Positions 26,642 through 35,233 of a stretch of DNA of 64,000 nucleotides are shown here, in pieces. The notes beneath the pieces were generated by a model. That model was not told where the DNA came from. It made no database searches and saw only the letters and a program-made list of their open reading frames with translations. The translations under genes and the position numbers were made by a program. Positions within the stretch are counted from its first letter, which is position 1. The number at the start of each line of letters is the position of its first letter. The stretch comes from CBDCZI01 sp965224495 (lineage in GTDB: Bacteria > Bacteroidota > Bacteroidia > Cytophagales > JAAEPT01): assembly GCA_965224495.1 (NCBI GenBank), contig CBDCZI010000029.1, positions 310,001-374,000 on the forward strand, read 5' to 3'.

Positions 26642-27001
26642 CTATGCAAAGAAACCTTTAGAGATTCCCATGTAAAATACATAAATAAATAGGATTAACG
26701 CTCCACCTGCGAGTAAAGCACTTTTTCTTCTAAATCCAATAATTGCCAAAGGAATACCTAAAAGACCTAACATTATTTTGGTGTGTAACCACGCTTCTGA
26801 GGTTGCTGAACTTTTCAAAAACAACATCACTCCACTAATCAAAATCAGTGTCCCTAAAATCATTTCTACTATTTTCGTTTTATCTCTTACTACTTGAAAT
26901 GTTTTTTTGTTAACCAATAACAAAGCTACTTTGAAGGTAATTGATGCCAAAAAAAGGTAAATTATTCCTTTGTGCATCGCTAATAATTGTGCGTAATCCA
27001 T
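26642..27001 (-). CDS. Small membrane protein, SirB2-like
   Basis: A 119-residue protein from the ATG at 27001 (MDYAQLLAMHKGIIYLFLAS). The in-frame extension to 27067 runs through a perfect inverted repeat and was rejected. It has four membrane segments (about 11-29, 47-64, 75-90 and 95-113). The early 'HKG' histidine and length recall SirB2 proteins, but I am not certain. No catalytic motif is visible. It is encoded immediately upstream of hflX with a two-base gap. Confidence 0.6.
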   Translation of the reverse strand: MDYAQLLAMHKGIIYLFLASITFKVALLLVNKKTFQVVRDKTKIVEMILGTLILISGVMLFLKSSATSEAWLHTKIMLGLLGIPLAIIGFRRKSALLAGGALILFIYVFYMGISKGFFA

Positions 27002-27036
27002 ACTGTTTATTTTATCTGTTTTGTGAAATTTCCTTG

Positions 27037-27080
27037 TATTACTAAATGAATAAACAACTATTTTCATTCATTTAGTAATA
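27037..27080. repeat. Perfect 15-bp inverted repeat
   Basis: TATTACTAAATGAAT (27037-27051) and ATTCATTTAGTAATA (27066-27080) are exact reverse complements with a 14-base loop. The repeat lies between the divergent SirB-like gene and the polysaccharide genes. It lacks a T-run, so an operator or RNA hairpin is as likely as a terminator. Confidence 0.7.
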
Positions 27081-27148
27081 AAGAACAGTAAAGTTAAGTA
27101 GGCATTGGTAAATAATCACCATTTTTGGCAAGAGTATTTTAATTGTAT

Positions 27149-28252
27149 ATGTCTCAACAGCAAAAAAAAATAGTAATTTCAATAAACACTTCGTGGAATA
27201 TTTTCAATTTTAGGTTAAATTTATTGAAGTATCTTCAAGCAAAAGGTTATAAAATCATAGCTATCGCTCCTCAAGATGCTTATTCTGAAAAGTTAATTGA
27301 AAATGGTATTATTTTCGAACCAATTACGATTGATAATAAAGGGAATAATCCATTGAAAGACCTGTTGTTAATTAAACGGTATTATTCGTTACTAAAAAAA
27401 CATCGTCCCGATATTACTTTGTTTTACACCATAAAACCGAATATTTATGGGACGCTAGCATCGGGTTTATTGAAAATACCTGTAATTACAAATGTCTCAG
27501 GTTTGGGAACTACATTTATACGCACCAATTGGATTAGTAAAATAGCACAAATGCTCTATAAATTTTCTTTTCGTTTTGCTGATAAAGTCTTTTTTCAAAA
27601 CAAAGATGACCGAGAATTATTCATTCAAAAACAATTAGTTTCTTCAAAAAAAGCGGGACTTTTACCTGGGTCGGGAGTTGATTTAACAAAATTTACCCCA
27701 ACACCACTCCCTGAAAAGTTACATTTTTTATTTATTGGCAGGCTACTTTATGATAAAGGTATTATTGAGTTTTTAGACGCTTGCAAAATCATTAAACAAC
27801 AATACGACGTTGAATTTTCTATTATAGGAAAAATTGAAGAAGAAGCTAATTTGGGTATTTCTTTAGAAAAACTAAACAGCTATAAAAATTACATAAACTA
27901 CTTAGGAACAACGGATAACATAAGAAATGAAATTGAGAAAGCAAGTGTTATTGTTTTGCCCAGTTACCGAGAAGGAACACCAAGAACTTTGCTTGAAGGA
28001 GGAGCGATGGGACGACCTTTGTTAGCTACAAATGTTGCGGGGTGCAAAGATTTGGTCAAAGAAAACTACAATGGCTGGCTATGTGAAGCAAAGAGCACAA
28101 GCGATTTAACGAAAACATTAGAAAAGGCTATTTTAACAGATAGGGAAAAGCTTGTCGAATTTGGCTTAAATAGTCGTATATTCGTGGAAGAAAACTACAA
28201 TGAACAGTTCGTTTTCGACCTTTATAACGAGGCTATAGATACCATTTTATGA
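27149..28252 (+). CDS. Glycosyltransferase family 4
   Basis: 367 residues from the ATG at 27149 (MSQQQKKIVISINTSWNIFNFR). It is a GT-B fold: the N-terminal acceptor domain has TIKPNIYGTLASGLLKIPVITNVSGLG pieces at about 86-115, and the C-terminal donor domain has LHFLFIGRLLYDKGIIEFLDA and the nucleotide-sugar motif LPSYREGTPRTLLEGGAMGRPLLAT (E-x7-E type). It resembles the transferases that extend undecaprenyl-linked oligosaccharides in O-antigen or capsule pathways; donor and acceptor are unknown. It overlaps rfbC by four bases (ATGA) and heads the polysaccharide operon. Confidence 0.88.
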   Translation: MSQQQKKIVISINTSWNIFNFRLNLLKYLQAKGYKIIAIAPQDAYSEKLIENGIIFEPITIDNKGNNPLKDLLLIKRYYSLLKKHRPDITLFYTIKPNIYGTLASGLLKIPVITNVSGLGTTFIRTNWISKIAQMLYKFSFRFADKVFFQNKDDRELFIQKQLVSSKKAGLLPGSGVDLTKFTPTPLPEKLHFLFIGRLLYDKGIIEFLDACKIIKQQYDVEFSIIGKIEEEANLGISLEKLNSYKNYINYLGTTDNIRNEIEKASVIVLPSYREGTPRTLLEGGAMGRPLLATNVAGCKDLVKENYNGWLCEAKSTSDLTKTLEKAILTDREKLVEFGLNSRIFVEENYNEQFVFDLYNEAIDTIL

Positions 28253-28794
28253 TATATATAAAAACACCTATCGAAGGATTATTTGAAATTGAGCCACAAG
28301 TATTTGGTGACGAAAGAGGTTATTTTTTCGAATCATTCAAATCTGATGAGTTTAAAAAGATAGTTGCTGACGTCGATTTTGTTCAAGACAATCAGTCTTA
28401 TTCAACAAAGGGTGTTTTAAGAGGCTTACATTTTCAAACAGGTGATTTTGTTCAAGGAAAATTAGTTCGAGTGATAACAGGTAAAGTCTTAGATGTAGCT
28501 GTTGATTTAAGACCTGACTCACCGACTTTCGGAGAACATTATTCGGTGATTTTAGATAGCGAAAAACAAAATATGTTTTATGTACCTGAAGGCTTTGCTC
28601 ACGGTATTTATTTGTTAGAAGATTCTATATTTTCTTACAAATGCACCAACTATTACAACAAAGAAGCTGAAGGTAGTATTGTTTGGGATGATGCTGACCT
28701 AAATATTCAATGGGGAGCGACGAACCCAAGTCTTTCAGGAAAAGATGATACAGCACTAAGTTTTAAAGATTTTAAAATCTCAATTGGTAAATAA
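28249..28794 (+). CDS. rfbC: dTDP-4-dehydrorhamnose 3,5-epimerase
   Basis: 181 residues, the usual length. A cupin-fold epimerase in dTDP-L-rhamnose synthesis. It carries the family opening IEGLFEIEPQVFGDERGYFFESF (about 6-28), the catalytic His in KGVLRGLHFQ, and the Asp/Tyr region VLDVAVDLRPDSPTFG and PEGFAHG. The other dTDP-rhamnose genes (rfbA, rfbB, rfbD) are not in this window. Translationally coupled to the preceding glycosyltransferase. Confidence 0.93.
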   Translation: MIYIKTPIEGLFEIEPQVFGDERGYFFESFKSDEFKKIVADVDFVQDNQSYSTKGVLRGLHFQTGDFVQGKLVRVITGKVLDVAVDLRPDSPTFGEHYSVILDSEKQNMFYVPEGFAHGIYLLEDSIFSYKCTNYYNKEAEGSIVWDDADLNIQWGATNPSLSGKDDTALSFKDFKISIGK

Positions 28795-28799
28795 GCTTT

Positions 28800-29591
28800 A
28801 TGAAATTCTATTCACTTTTAAAAATAGTATTTAGTTACTTTTTGGTACACTTACTTCTCTTTTCTTGCACGTCAAAAAAGGAGAATATAATGTTCCGTGT
28901 AGGTAAGAATTTCAAAAATGATACGGCTTATTTTTACAATAGTAAAGAAGAGAATTACAAACTAAAAGTTGATGATTATATCAATGTAAAGCTCTACTCT
29001 AATGGAGGTGAAATTATTCTTGACCCCAACAATTGGCTTTCTTCAAGTATCAGTACCAGCGGTCAGGCACAAAGATTAGAAAAACCGAAATATTTAATAG
29101 AAACCAACGGAAATGTTCGTTTGCCTTTGATTGGAGGTATTCATTTAGCTGATTTGACTATCAAACAAGCAGACAGTACACTTAGTAAAGCCTATTCGGA
29201 ATTTTATGTAAAGCCTTTTGTGCTTATCACATTGAGCAACAGGAGAGTAACGGTTATCGGGCCTCAAGGCGGTAAAATCATTCCCTTAGAAAATGAAAAC
29301 ACCAATCTTATCGAGGTAATTGCCCTTTACGGAGGAATGGACAAAGAGTCGAAAGCTCATAATATACGTTTGATACGGGGTGATTTGAATAACCCTCACG
29401 TGCAATTAATTGATTTAACAAGTATTGAGGGAATGAAAATGGCTCAGTTACAAGTCTTACCTAACGACATTGTGTATATCGAACAAGTCCGAAAGCCATT
29501 TTTCGAATCAGCGAGAGATTGGGGAGCTGTATTGGGAATTGTCACTACAGCAATTACATTAATCTTATTGATAAACTCTTTGAAAAAATGA
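28800..29591 (+). CDS. Wza-like polysaccharide export lipoprotein
   Basis: A 263-residue lipoprotein: signal peptide with lipobox near LLFSC (Cys about 23). The Poly_export domain spans about 48-150 (YKLKVDDYINVKLYS, NGNVRLPLIGGIHLADLT), an SLBB-like part follows (RRVTVIGPQGGKIIPLE), and a C-terminal membrane segment (about 240-260, VLGIVTTAITLILLINSL) is typical of Bacteroidota Wza homologues that cross the outer membrane with a helix. It overlaps the Wzc-like gene by four bases. Confidence 0.88.
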   Translation: MKFYSLLKIVFSYFLVHLLLFSCTSKKENIMFRVGKNFKNDTAYFYNSKEENYKLKVDDYINVKLYSNGGEIILDPNNWLSSSISTSGQAQRLEKPKYLIETNGNVRLPLIGGIHLADLTIKQADSTLSKAYSEFYVKPFVLITLSNRRVTVIGPQGGKIIPLENENTNLIEVIALYGGMDKESKAHNIRLIRGDLNNPHVQLIDLTSIEGMKMAQLQVLPNDIVYIEQVRKPFFESARDWGAVLGIVTTAITLILLINSLKK

Positions 29592-31972
29592 GCGAACTAA
29601 ATCAAGATTTCAACTTAGAAAACACCAAAGAAACGCAACAACTCTCTATTCCGCAACAAGCAGACGGAGAGTTTGATACTGCACGTTTTTACCACGCTTT
29701 CAATAAGAGTTGGAAATGGATAATCTTACTTTTAGTAACTTTTTTCATACTTGCTTTTTTCTATAATAGGTACACCAAACCTGTATTTAAAGCCTCTGCT
29801 ATTATTCAATTAGAATTTAATACCGACGTTGATTTGGTAGGTTTGGGAGGGAGCTTTGGCGATAGAAACCAAAAATCAAAAAGTTTATCGGGAGAAATAG
29901 AGATTATTAAATCGAAGGTTCTTTACCAAGAAATTGTAAAAGAAGTGAATTTAGACGTTTCTTATTTCTTTGAGGGAAATTTGTTAAATGACGAAAAATT
30001 TGGTAGCGAAGTTCCGTTTATCATCACCTACAATAGTGAGCAAAGAAACGTATTAATCGGGCATAAAGTACATGTTACCATTCAAGAAAATAATGAATTA
30101 GTAATTAGTTACGGGAAGGATGAAAATCGAATTGAAATAGAAACAAAATTCGATACACCTATTAGTTTAAAAGGGTTTGTGTTTAGCGTTAAAAAAACAA
30201 GAAACACAGAGGAAAACATAGGCTCACCTTATTTTTTTATTTTAAACAGTAGAAATAGTCTATTGTCTTATTTGGATAAGAATGTTTCTGTAGAAGTACT
30301 TAACTATGAGGCAAACACTTTAAATATTCATTTCTCGGACTACAACCAAAAGAAAGCAAAACGAATCACGGAGTCAGTAATTAGTAATTACCTGAAAAAA
30401 TCGGTTGACCAAAAACAAAAAAGTAATGCACAAACATTAAAGTATATCAATGACCAATTGGATACTACTTTAAGCAAATTAGAGGATATTGAATCTAAAA
30501 TGCAACTACTATCAAGAGGTTCTATGTTTGGGAATACTTCTGAATCATATAACCTTATTTCGGAACAGGTGGATAAATACAGTCTTGAGAAACTAAACCT
30601 TTCAAGAAAACTAGAGCTACTCAATCACCTTAATAAATTGATTACAAGCAATGAAGATATAGATAGTTTTATACCCGAATTAGATGGTTTAGGTACAAGT
30701 TCATTGACTTCTTCGATTACGCATTTGAATGCCATCAACCAAGAATTTCAGAAATTAAAAGAATCACACAAGCCGAGTACACTCTCTTATAAAAACAAAG
30801 AAATAGAGCGAAATGCAACAAGAAAAACGATCATAGGCTATATCTATGAAAACAAAAAAATCATTCGTTCTAACCTTAGAAAAAACAACCAGAAATTAGC
30901 AGAACTACAAAACGAATTCAAAAAACTCCCCTCAAAAGAAACAGACTTAGTCGGGCTGAAGCGTTATTACGGTTTGTATGAAAACTATTTTTTGTTACTA
31001 AATCAGAAAAAAGTAGAGTTTGAAACAGCGAAAGCGGGTAAAGTACCTGATTTCCTTATCTTAGCTCACCCCGAAGTTGAAGGGAAACCAACCACTCCTG
31101 CTCCTTCTATTATCTATATTGTTTTTGGTGTTTTAGCTCTTTTACTTTCGGTTTTATTACTTGTCCTTTTCTTTTTTCTACAAAATAAAATATTAAATCA
31201 AAAAGGGTTAGAGCGAGTTTCTGATGTACCAGTTATTGGTTCAATTCCAAAATTTAAGCAAGAAAAAATGCATCACTCAAAATTACAAGTTATTGATTTC
31301 CCAAAATCTCGTGTAAGTGAAGCCTTTAGAAATATCCGTAGTAATTTAGAATTTTTCTCTCATAGTAAATCCATTAGGGTCATCACCACTTCTTCAACAA
31401 TTAGTGGAGAAGGAAAAACATTTATCACACTTAACCTTGCAGGAATTATTGCCCTATCAGGAAAAAAAGTGGTGGTTTTGGATTTGGATATGCGTAAGCC
31501 TAAACTTCATTTAGGGTTTGATACCACCAATAATGTAGGGATGAGTGATTTGTTAATCAATAAAAATACGGTAGAAGAATGTATCAAACATTCTGATTTT
31601 GAAGGGTTAGATTTTATTACAGCAGGTACAAAACCACCCAATCCATCAGAGTTGATTTTAAGTAAACGTTTTGACTCTTTACTTGAAGAATTAAAAGAAA
31701 GGTACGATACGATTATCATTGACACACCACCAATAGGATTGGTTACTGACGGTATCTCGGCAATGAAAAAAGCAGATATCCAACTGTATGTCGCTCGTGC
31801 AGGTTATACCAAAATCAGTATGCTCAAAGATATTGAGTTGATAAGAAGAAATAAACAATTTAAAAACTTGTCTATCATTTTAAATGATGTTTCTAAAGGT
31901 CGTTCTTACGGCTATTCGGGCTATGGTTATGGCTATGGTTATTACGAGGAAGATAAAGTGACTAACGATTAA
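29588..31972 (+). CDS. Wzc-like polysaccharide co-polymerase and tyrosine autokinase
   Basis: 794 residues from the ATG at 29588. A Wzz-type N-terminal membrane segment (about 45-65) is followed by a large periplasmic domain with coiled coils, a second membrane segment (about 510-540) and a cytoplasmic BY-kinase domain. Walker A is SGEGKTFITLNLAG, Walker A' is VVVLDLDMRKPKLHLGF, and Walker B is IIIDTPPIGLVTDG. The tail GYSGYGYGYGYYEED is the tyrosine cluster that BY-kinases autophosphorylate to control chain length and export. It acts with the Wza-like lipoprotein encoded upstream. Confidence 0.93.
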   Translation: MSELNQDFNLENTKETQQLSIPQQADGEFDTARFYHAFNKSWKWIILLLVTFFILAFFYNRYTKPVFKASAIIQLEFNTDVDLVGLGGSFGDRNQKSKSLSGEIEIIKSKVLYQEIVKEVNLDVSYFFEGNLLNDEKFGSEVPFIITYNSEQRNVLIGHKVHVTIQENNELVISYGKDENRIEIETKFDTPISLKGFVFSVKKTRNTEENIGSPYFFILNSRNSLLSYLDKNVSVEVLNYEANTLNIHFSDYNQKKAKRITESVISNYLKKSVDQKQKSNAQTLKYINDQLDTTLSKLEDIESKMQLLSRGSMFGNTSESYNLISEQVDKYSLEKLNLSRKLELLNHLNKLITSNEDIDSFIPELDGLGTSSLTSSITHLNAINQEFQKLKESHKPSTLSYKNKEIERNATRKTIIGYIYENKKIIRSNLRKNNQKLAELQNEFKKLPSKETDLVGLKRYYGLYENYFLLLNQKKVEFETAKAGKVPDFLILAHPEVEGKPTTPAPSIIYIVFGVLALLLSVLLLVLFFFLQNKILNQKGLERVSDVPVIGSIPKFKQEKMHHSKLQVIDFPKSRVSEAFRNIRSNLEFFSHSKSIRVITTSSTISGEGKTFITLNLAGIIALSGKKVVVLDLDMRKPKLHLGFDTTNNVGMSDLLINKNTVEECIKHSDFEGLDFITAGTKPPNPSELILSKRFDSLLEELKERYDTIIIDTPPIGLVTDGISAMKKADIQLYVARAGYTKISMLKDIELIRRNKQFKNLSIILNDVSKGRSYGYSGYGYGYGYYEEDKVTND

Positions 31973-31981
31973 TTTATTGCT

Positions 31982-32962
31982 ATGTATTTTGTTACAGGAG
32001 CTACAGGCTTGGTAGGCAGTGAGATTGTCAAAGCCTTAGCTATTCAAGGAAAAAAGATTAAAATCTTTCATCGTCCCGAAAGTGATTTGTCAGCTTTAGA
32101 TAATCTCAAAGGAGATATAATTAAGGTAGAAGGACGCTTAAACGATTCCTTTCTTTTATCAGAAGAGTTAAAGGATGTACACACGATTATTCACACTGCC
32201 GCATTAGTGTCTTTTGCTAAAAAAGACCAACAAGAAATTTATGAAACGAATGTTTTAGGGACAAGGGAGCTTGTAGATGCGGCATTAAATAGTGGAGTAA
32301 AGAAGTTTGTTTTTATTAGCTCAATTGCTGCTGTAGGAAGGAAAAAAGCAGGCACTACTATAAATGAAAAGGCACAATGGGTGGAATCTCCACTCAACTC
32401 GGCTTATGGTAAATCAAAACACCTTGCCGAATTAGAGGTTTGGCGTGGTTATGAAGAAGGTTTAAGTGGATTTATTTTGAACCCATCGATTATTTTAGGG
32501 AAGGGTGATTGGACAAAAAGTAGTGCGAAACTGATAAACTTCATATACAAACACCAAAGTCATTACCCCGAAGCATTATTAAATTTCGTTGATTTGCGAG
32601 ACGTTAGAGATGTATTACTAAAATTATTAGAGAAAGATATTCAAGGAGAACGTTTTATTTTAAACGGAGGACAACATAGTTACAAAGAATTCTTTGACCA
32701 AGCTTCAGACTTAATGAGTATTACTAAAGTACGAAAACCAGTAAGTATTCGTAAATTAGAAATTCTACAAAAACTTGCAGCCTTTCAAGCTTTTATTACA
32801 CGTTCTGAGCCATTGGTTACTAAAGAAACCGTTACTTCTCTGAAATATTCTGCGCAATATGATACTTCTAAAACAGAGGATATGTTAGATTACCAATTCC
32901 GAAATTTACAAAACACCTTAGAAGATGTTATACCTTATTACATTACTAAATATAAATTGTAA
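31982..32962 (+). CDS. NAD(P)-dependent epimerase/dehydratase (SDR)
   Basis: A 326-residue extended short-chain dehydrogenase/reductase. The Rossmann nucleotide motif TGATGLVGSEIV is at 5-16, and the catalytic Ser in FISSIAAVG pairs with the YxxxK motif SAYGKSKHLAE. HTAALVSF is the usual NAG-like segment. The substrate is not predictable; it follows wzc by nine bases, but similar genes also act outside polysaccharide pathways. Near its stop codon lies the -7 box for the next gene. Confidence 0.85.
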   Translation: MYFVTGATGLVGSEIVKALAIQGKKIKIFHRPESDLSALDNLKGDIIKVEGRLNDSFLLSEELKDVHTIIHTAALVSFAKKDQQEIYETNVLGTRELVDAALNSGVKKFVFISSIAAVGRKKAGTTINEKAQWVESPLNSAYGKSKHLAELEVWRGYEEGLSGFILNPSIILGKGDWTKSSAKLINFIYKHQSHYPEALLNFVDLRDVRDVLLKLLEKDIQGERFILNGGQHSYKEFFDQASDLMSITKVRKPVSIRKLEILQKLAAFQAFITRSEPLVTKETVTSLKYSAQYDTSKTEDMLDYQFRNLQNTLEDVIPYYITKYKL

Positions 32963-32967
32963 CTTTG
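32960..32967 (+). promoter_or_regulatory. Candidate -7 box for the TPR gene
   Basis: TAACTTTG fits TAnnTTTG, 25 bases before the TTG start at 32993. No TTG at -33. Confidence 0.4.
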
Positions 32968-32992
32968 TAGTCGTTAACACAAAATAAACAAC

Positions 32993-34390
32993 TTGGAGAA
33001 AAATTTTGAAAATACTGATGAGAATTTAGAAGCCGTAAAACGCTTTGAGCAAATGATACGAGAGGATAGGTCTGAATATTTGGAATATTCTAGTTATATC
33101 AATATCATTCAGTATTACCAACGCAAACGAAAATTCAAAAAAGCACAGAATGCTTGTGAATTAGGTTTAGCACAACACCCGTTTTCTCTTGAAATAAAAC
33201 TTCTTTTTAGTACAATTTGTTTAGAGTCAGGTCAGTTTGAGCTTGGGTTAGAGAAAATAGATGAGATTATTACTATTCAGCCAACTGATATTGAGTATTT
33301 GGATGTTAAAGCTGAGTTGCTTTTATATTTGAATAGACACCAAGAGGCACTTGATCTTTATTTAAGAATTTTACCTTTGAGTGAAGATAAATTGGTGATT
33401 TATTACCAATTATCCGAAGCAGCTCAAGGCTTGGATAACCACGAATTAGCCATTTTTTATTTACTAAAAGTATTAAAACTAAACCCTGAGAATGAAGAGG
33501 CAATGTTTGAGTTGTACCATTCTTATGATGTTTTAGATAAACTTGATGAATGTGTTGTCGAATTAGAAAAATTCATTGACGCCAACCCTTATTCTAAACA
33601 TATTTGGTACAATTTAGGTATCCTTTATGACAGGCAAGAAAAATTTGAAAAAGCGATTGATGCTTACGAGTTTGCTGTAGCGATAGATGATAAATACGCA
33701 TCTGCTTATTATAATATGGGCGTTGCCTTGATGGCTATAAAGGATTTTGAAAAGGCTGTCGTACAGTTTAACTACGCGTTAAAAATTGAAAGTCACGAAG
33801 ATCCTTTTTTATTACAATCCTTGGGGCATTGTTATTTTGAATTAAAAGATTACTCTTTAGCTTTAAAAAGCTACCACAAAGGAATAAAAATTGAACCCTT
33901 ATTACACGAGTCGTGGTACGGTGTTGGTTTGATTTTAGAAGAACAAGAAAAATGGCTTGAAGCCGTTCATTTTTTCACAAAAGCCCATCAAATAGATGAG
34001 ACTTATGTGAAATATATTAAAGCATTAGCTCAGACAGAATACCAATTAGGCAACATTGTTTCTAGTATAGAATATTTCCAAAAAGCGATTGCTTTTGACG
34101 GAAAAGATACCAATGTATGGATTTCTTGGTCGTATGTTTACCACGAACAAGGTGATACAGAGCAAGCTATGACAATAATACTAGACGCCTTAGAAGAACT
34201 CCCTGACGAAGCAGAGCTCTTTTATCGTCTGGCTTGTTATTTAATTACCAAAGGTAATTTGAAAGAAGCCTTTATATATCTAGAAAATGCGTTAATTTTG
34301 AACTATGAAATGCACACTGTGCTTTTTGAGTTCTTTCAAGATTTGGAAACGCAAAAAGCATTAGTGAAAATTATAGACCAATATAGATAA
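32993..34390 (+). CDS. Tetratricopeptide repeat protein
   Basis: A 465-residue protein made almost wholly of TPR helices (about ten repeats; clear ones are LEIKLLFSTICLESGQFELGL, HIWYNLGILYDRQEKFEKAI, SAYYNMGVALMAIKDFEKAV, ESWYGVGLILEEQEKWLEAV). It has no signal peptide or membrane segment, so it is a cytoplasmic scaffold of unknown partners. The start is a TTG preceded by an A-rich leader. It lies six bases before the phosphosulfolactate synthase gene, probably co-transcribed. Confidence 0.85.
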   Translation: MEKNFENTDENLEAVKRFEQMIREDRSEYLEYSSYINIIQYYQRKRKFKKAQNACELGLAQHPFSLEIKLLFSTICLESGQFELGLEKIDEIITIQPTDIEYLDVKAELLLYLNRHQEALDLYLRILPLSEDKLVIYYQLSEAAQGLDNHELAIFYLLKVLKLNPENEEAMFELYHSYDVLDKLDECVVELEKFIDANPYSKHIWYNLGILYDRQEKFEKAIDAYEFAVAIDDKYASAYYNMGVALMAIKDFEKAVVQFNYALKIESHEDPFLLQSLGHCYFELKDYSLALKSYHKGIKIEPLLHESWYGVGLILEEQEKWLEAVHFFTKAHQIDETYVKYIKALAQTEYQLGNIVSSIEYFQKAIAFDGKDTNVWISWSYVYHEQGDTEQAMTIILDALEELPDEAELFYRLACYLITKGNLKEAFIYLENALILNYEMHTVLFEFFQDLETQKALVKIIDQYR

Positions 34391-34396
34391 AATACA

Positions 34397-35164
34397 ATGT
34401 ACGATAACTATTTCTTAAAAGATATCCCGTCAAGACCTGAGAAACCTCGTAACGAAGGACTTACAATGGTAATGGACAAAGGATTAAGCATACGCCAATT
34501 GGAAGATATGCTTGAAACAAGTGGCGATTATATCGATATCATCAAATTGGGGTGGGCTACTTCTTACGTATATCCCCAATTACAGAGAAAATTAGACTTG
34601 TTAAAAGAAGCGAAAGTACCTGTTTATTTTGGAGGAACTCTTTTTGAAGCTTTTACTATTAGAGGTCAGTTTGATGATTACCGTAAATTATTGGATAAAT
34701 ATGATATGGAATACGCAGAGGTTTCTGACGGTTCTATGATTATGGATCACGGAAAAAAATGTGAATACATTAAAACCTTAACAAGTCAAGTGACTGTGTT
34801 TTCTGAGGTAGGTTCTAAAGATGCTGAAAAAATCATCCCACCTTACCAATGGATAGAGTTGATGCAAGCCGAATTGGATGCTGGTGCTTGGAAAGTTATC
34901 GGAGAAGCAAGAGAAGCTGGTAATGTTGGCTTGTTTAGAGCAAGTGGAGAAGTTCGTTCGGGATTGGTACAAGAGATTTTGACTAAAATCCCTTCTGAAA
35001 AGATTTTATGGGAAGCTCCACAGAAATCACAACAGATTTTCTTTATCAAACATTGCGGACCAAATGTTAACTTAGGAAACATTGCAACTAACGAAATCAT
35101 TCCTTTAGAGACTATTCGTTTAGGTCTTAGAAGTGATACATTCGATGATTATTTGACAAAATAA
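34397..35164 (+). CDS. Phosphosulfolactate synthase-like protein
   Basis: A 255-residue TIM-barrel protein of the ComA family, which adds sulfite to phosphoenolpyruvate in coenzyme M synthesis. Family blocks include DYIDIIKLGWATSYV (about 43-57), VPVYFGGTLFEAFTIRG, EVSDGSMIMDHGKK, EVGSKDAEKI and IWEAPQ-like ILWEAPQKSQQIFFIKHCGPNVNLGNI. Methanogenesis is impossible in this background, so the product may feed sulfolactate or a sulfonolipid headgroup (inference). Closed by a strong terminator. Confidence 0.85.
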   Translation: MYDNYFLKDIPSRPEKPRNEGLTMVMDKGLSIRQLEDMLETSGDYIDIIKLGWATSYVYPQLQRKLDLLKEAKVPVYFGGTLFEAFTIRGQFDDYRKLLDKYDMEYAEVSDGSMIMDHGKKCEYIKTLTSQVTVFSEVGSKDAEKIIPPYQWIELMQAELDAGAWKVIGEAREAGNVGLFRASGEVRSGLVQEILTKIPSEKILWEAPQKSQQIFFIKHCGPNVNLGNIATNEIIPLETIRLGLRSDTFDDYLTK

Positions 35165-35192
35165 CCCATCTTATCAATAAATAAATCAAATG

Positions 35193-35223
35193 TAAAAGGG
35201 ACTTTTTTTAGTCCCTTTTTTTA
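35193..35223 (+). terminator. Terminator after the phosphosulfolactate synthase gene
   Basis: AAAAGGGACT and AGTCCCTTTT pair around TTTTTT, followed by further T. Confidence 0.9.
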
Positions 35224-35233
35224 TAGCTGTTTT

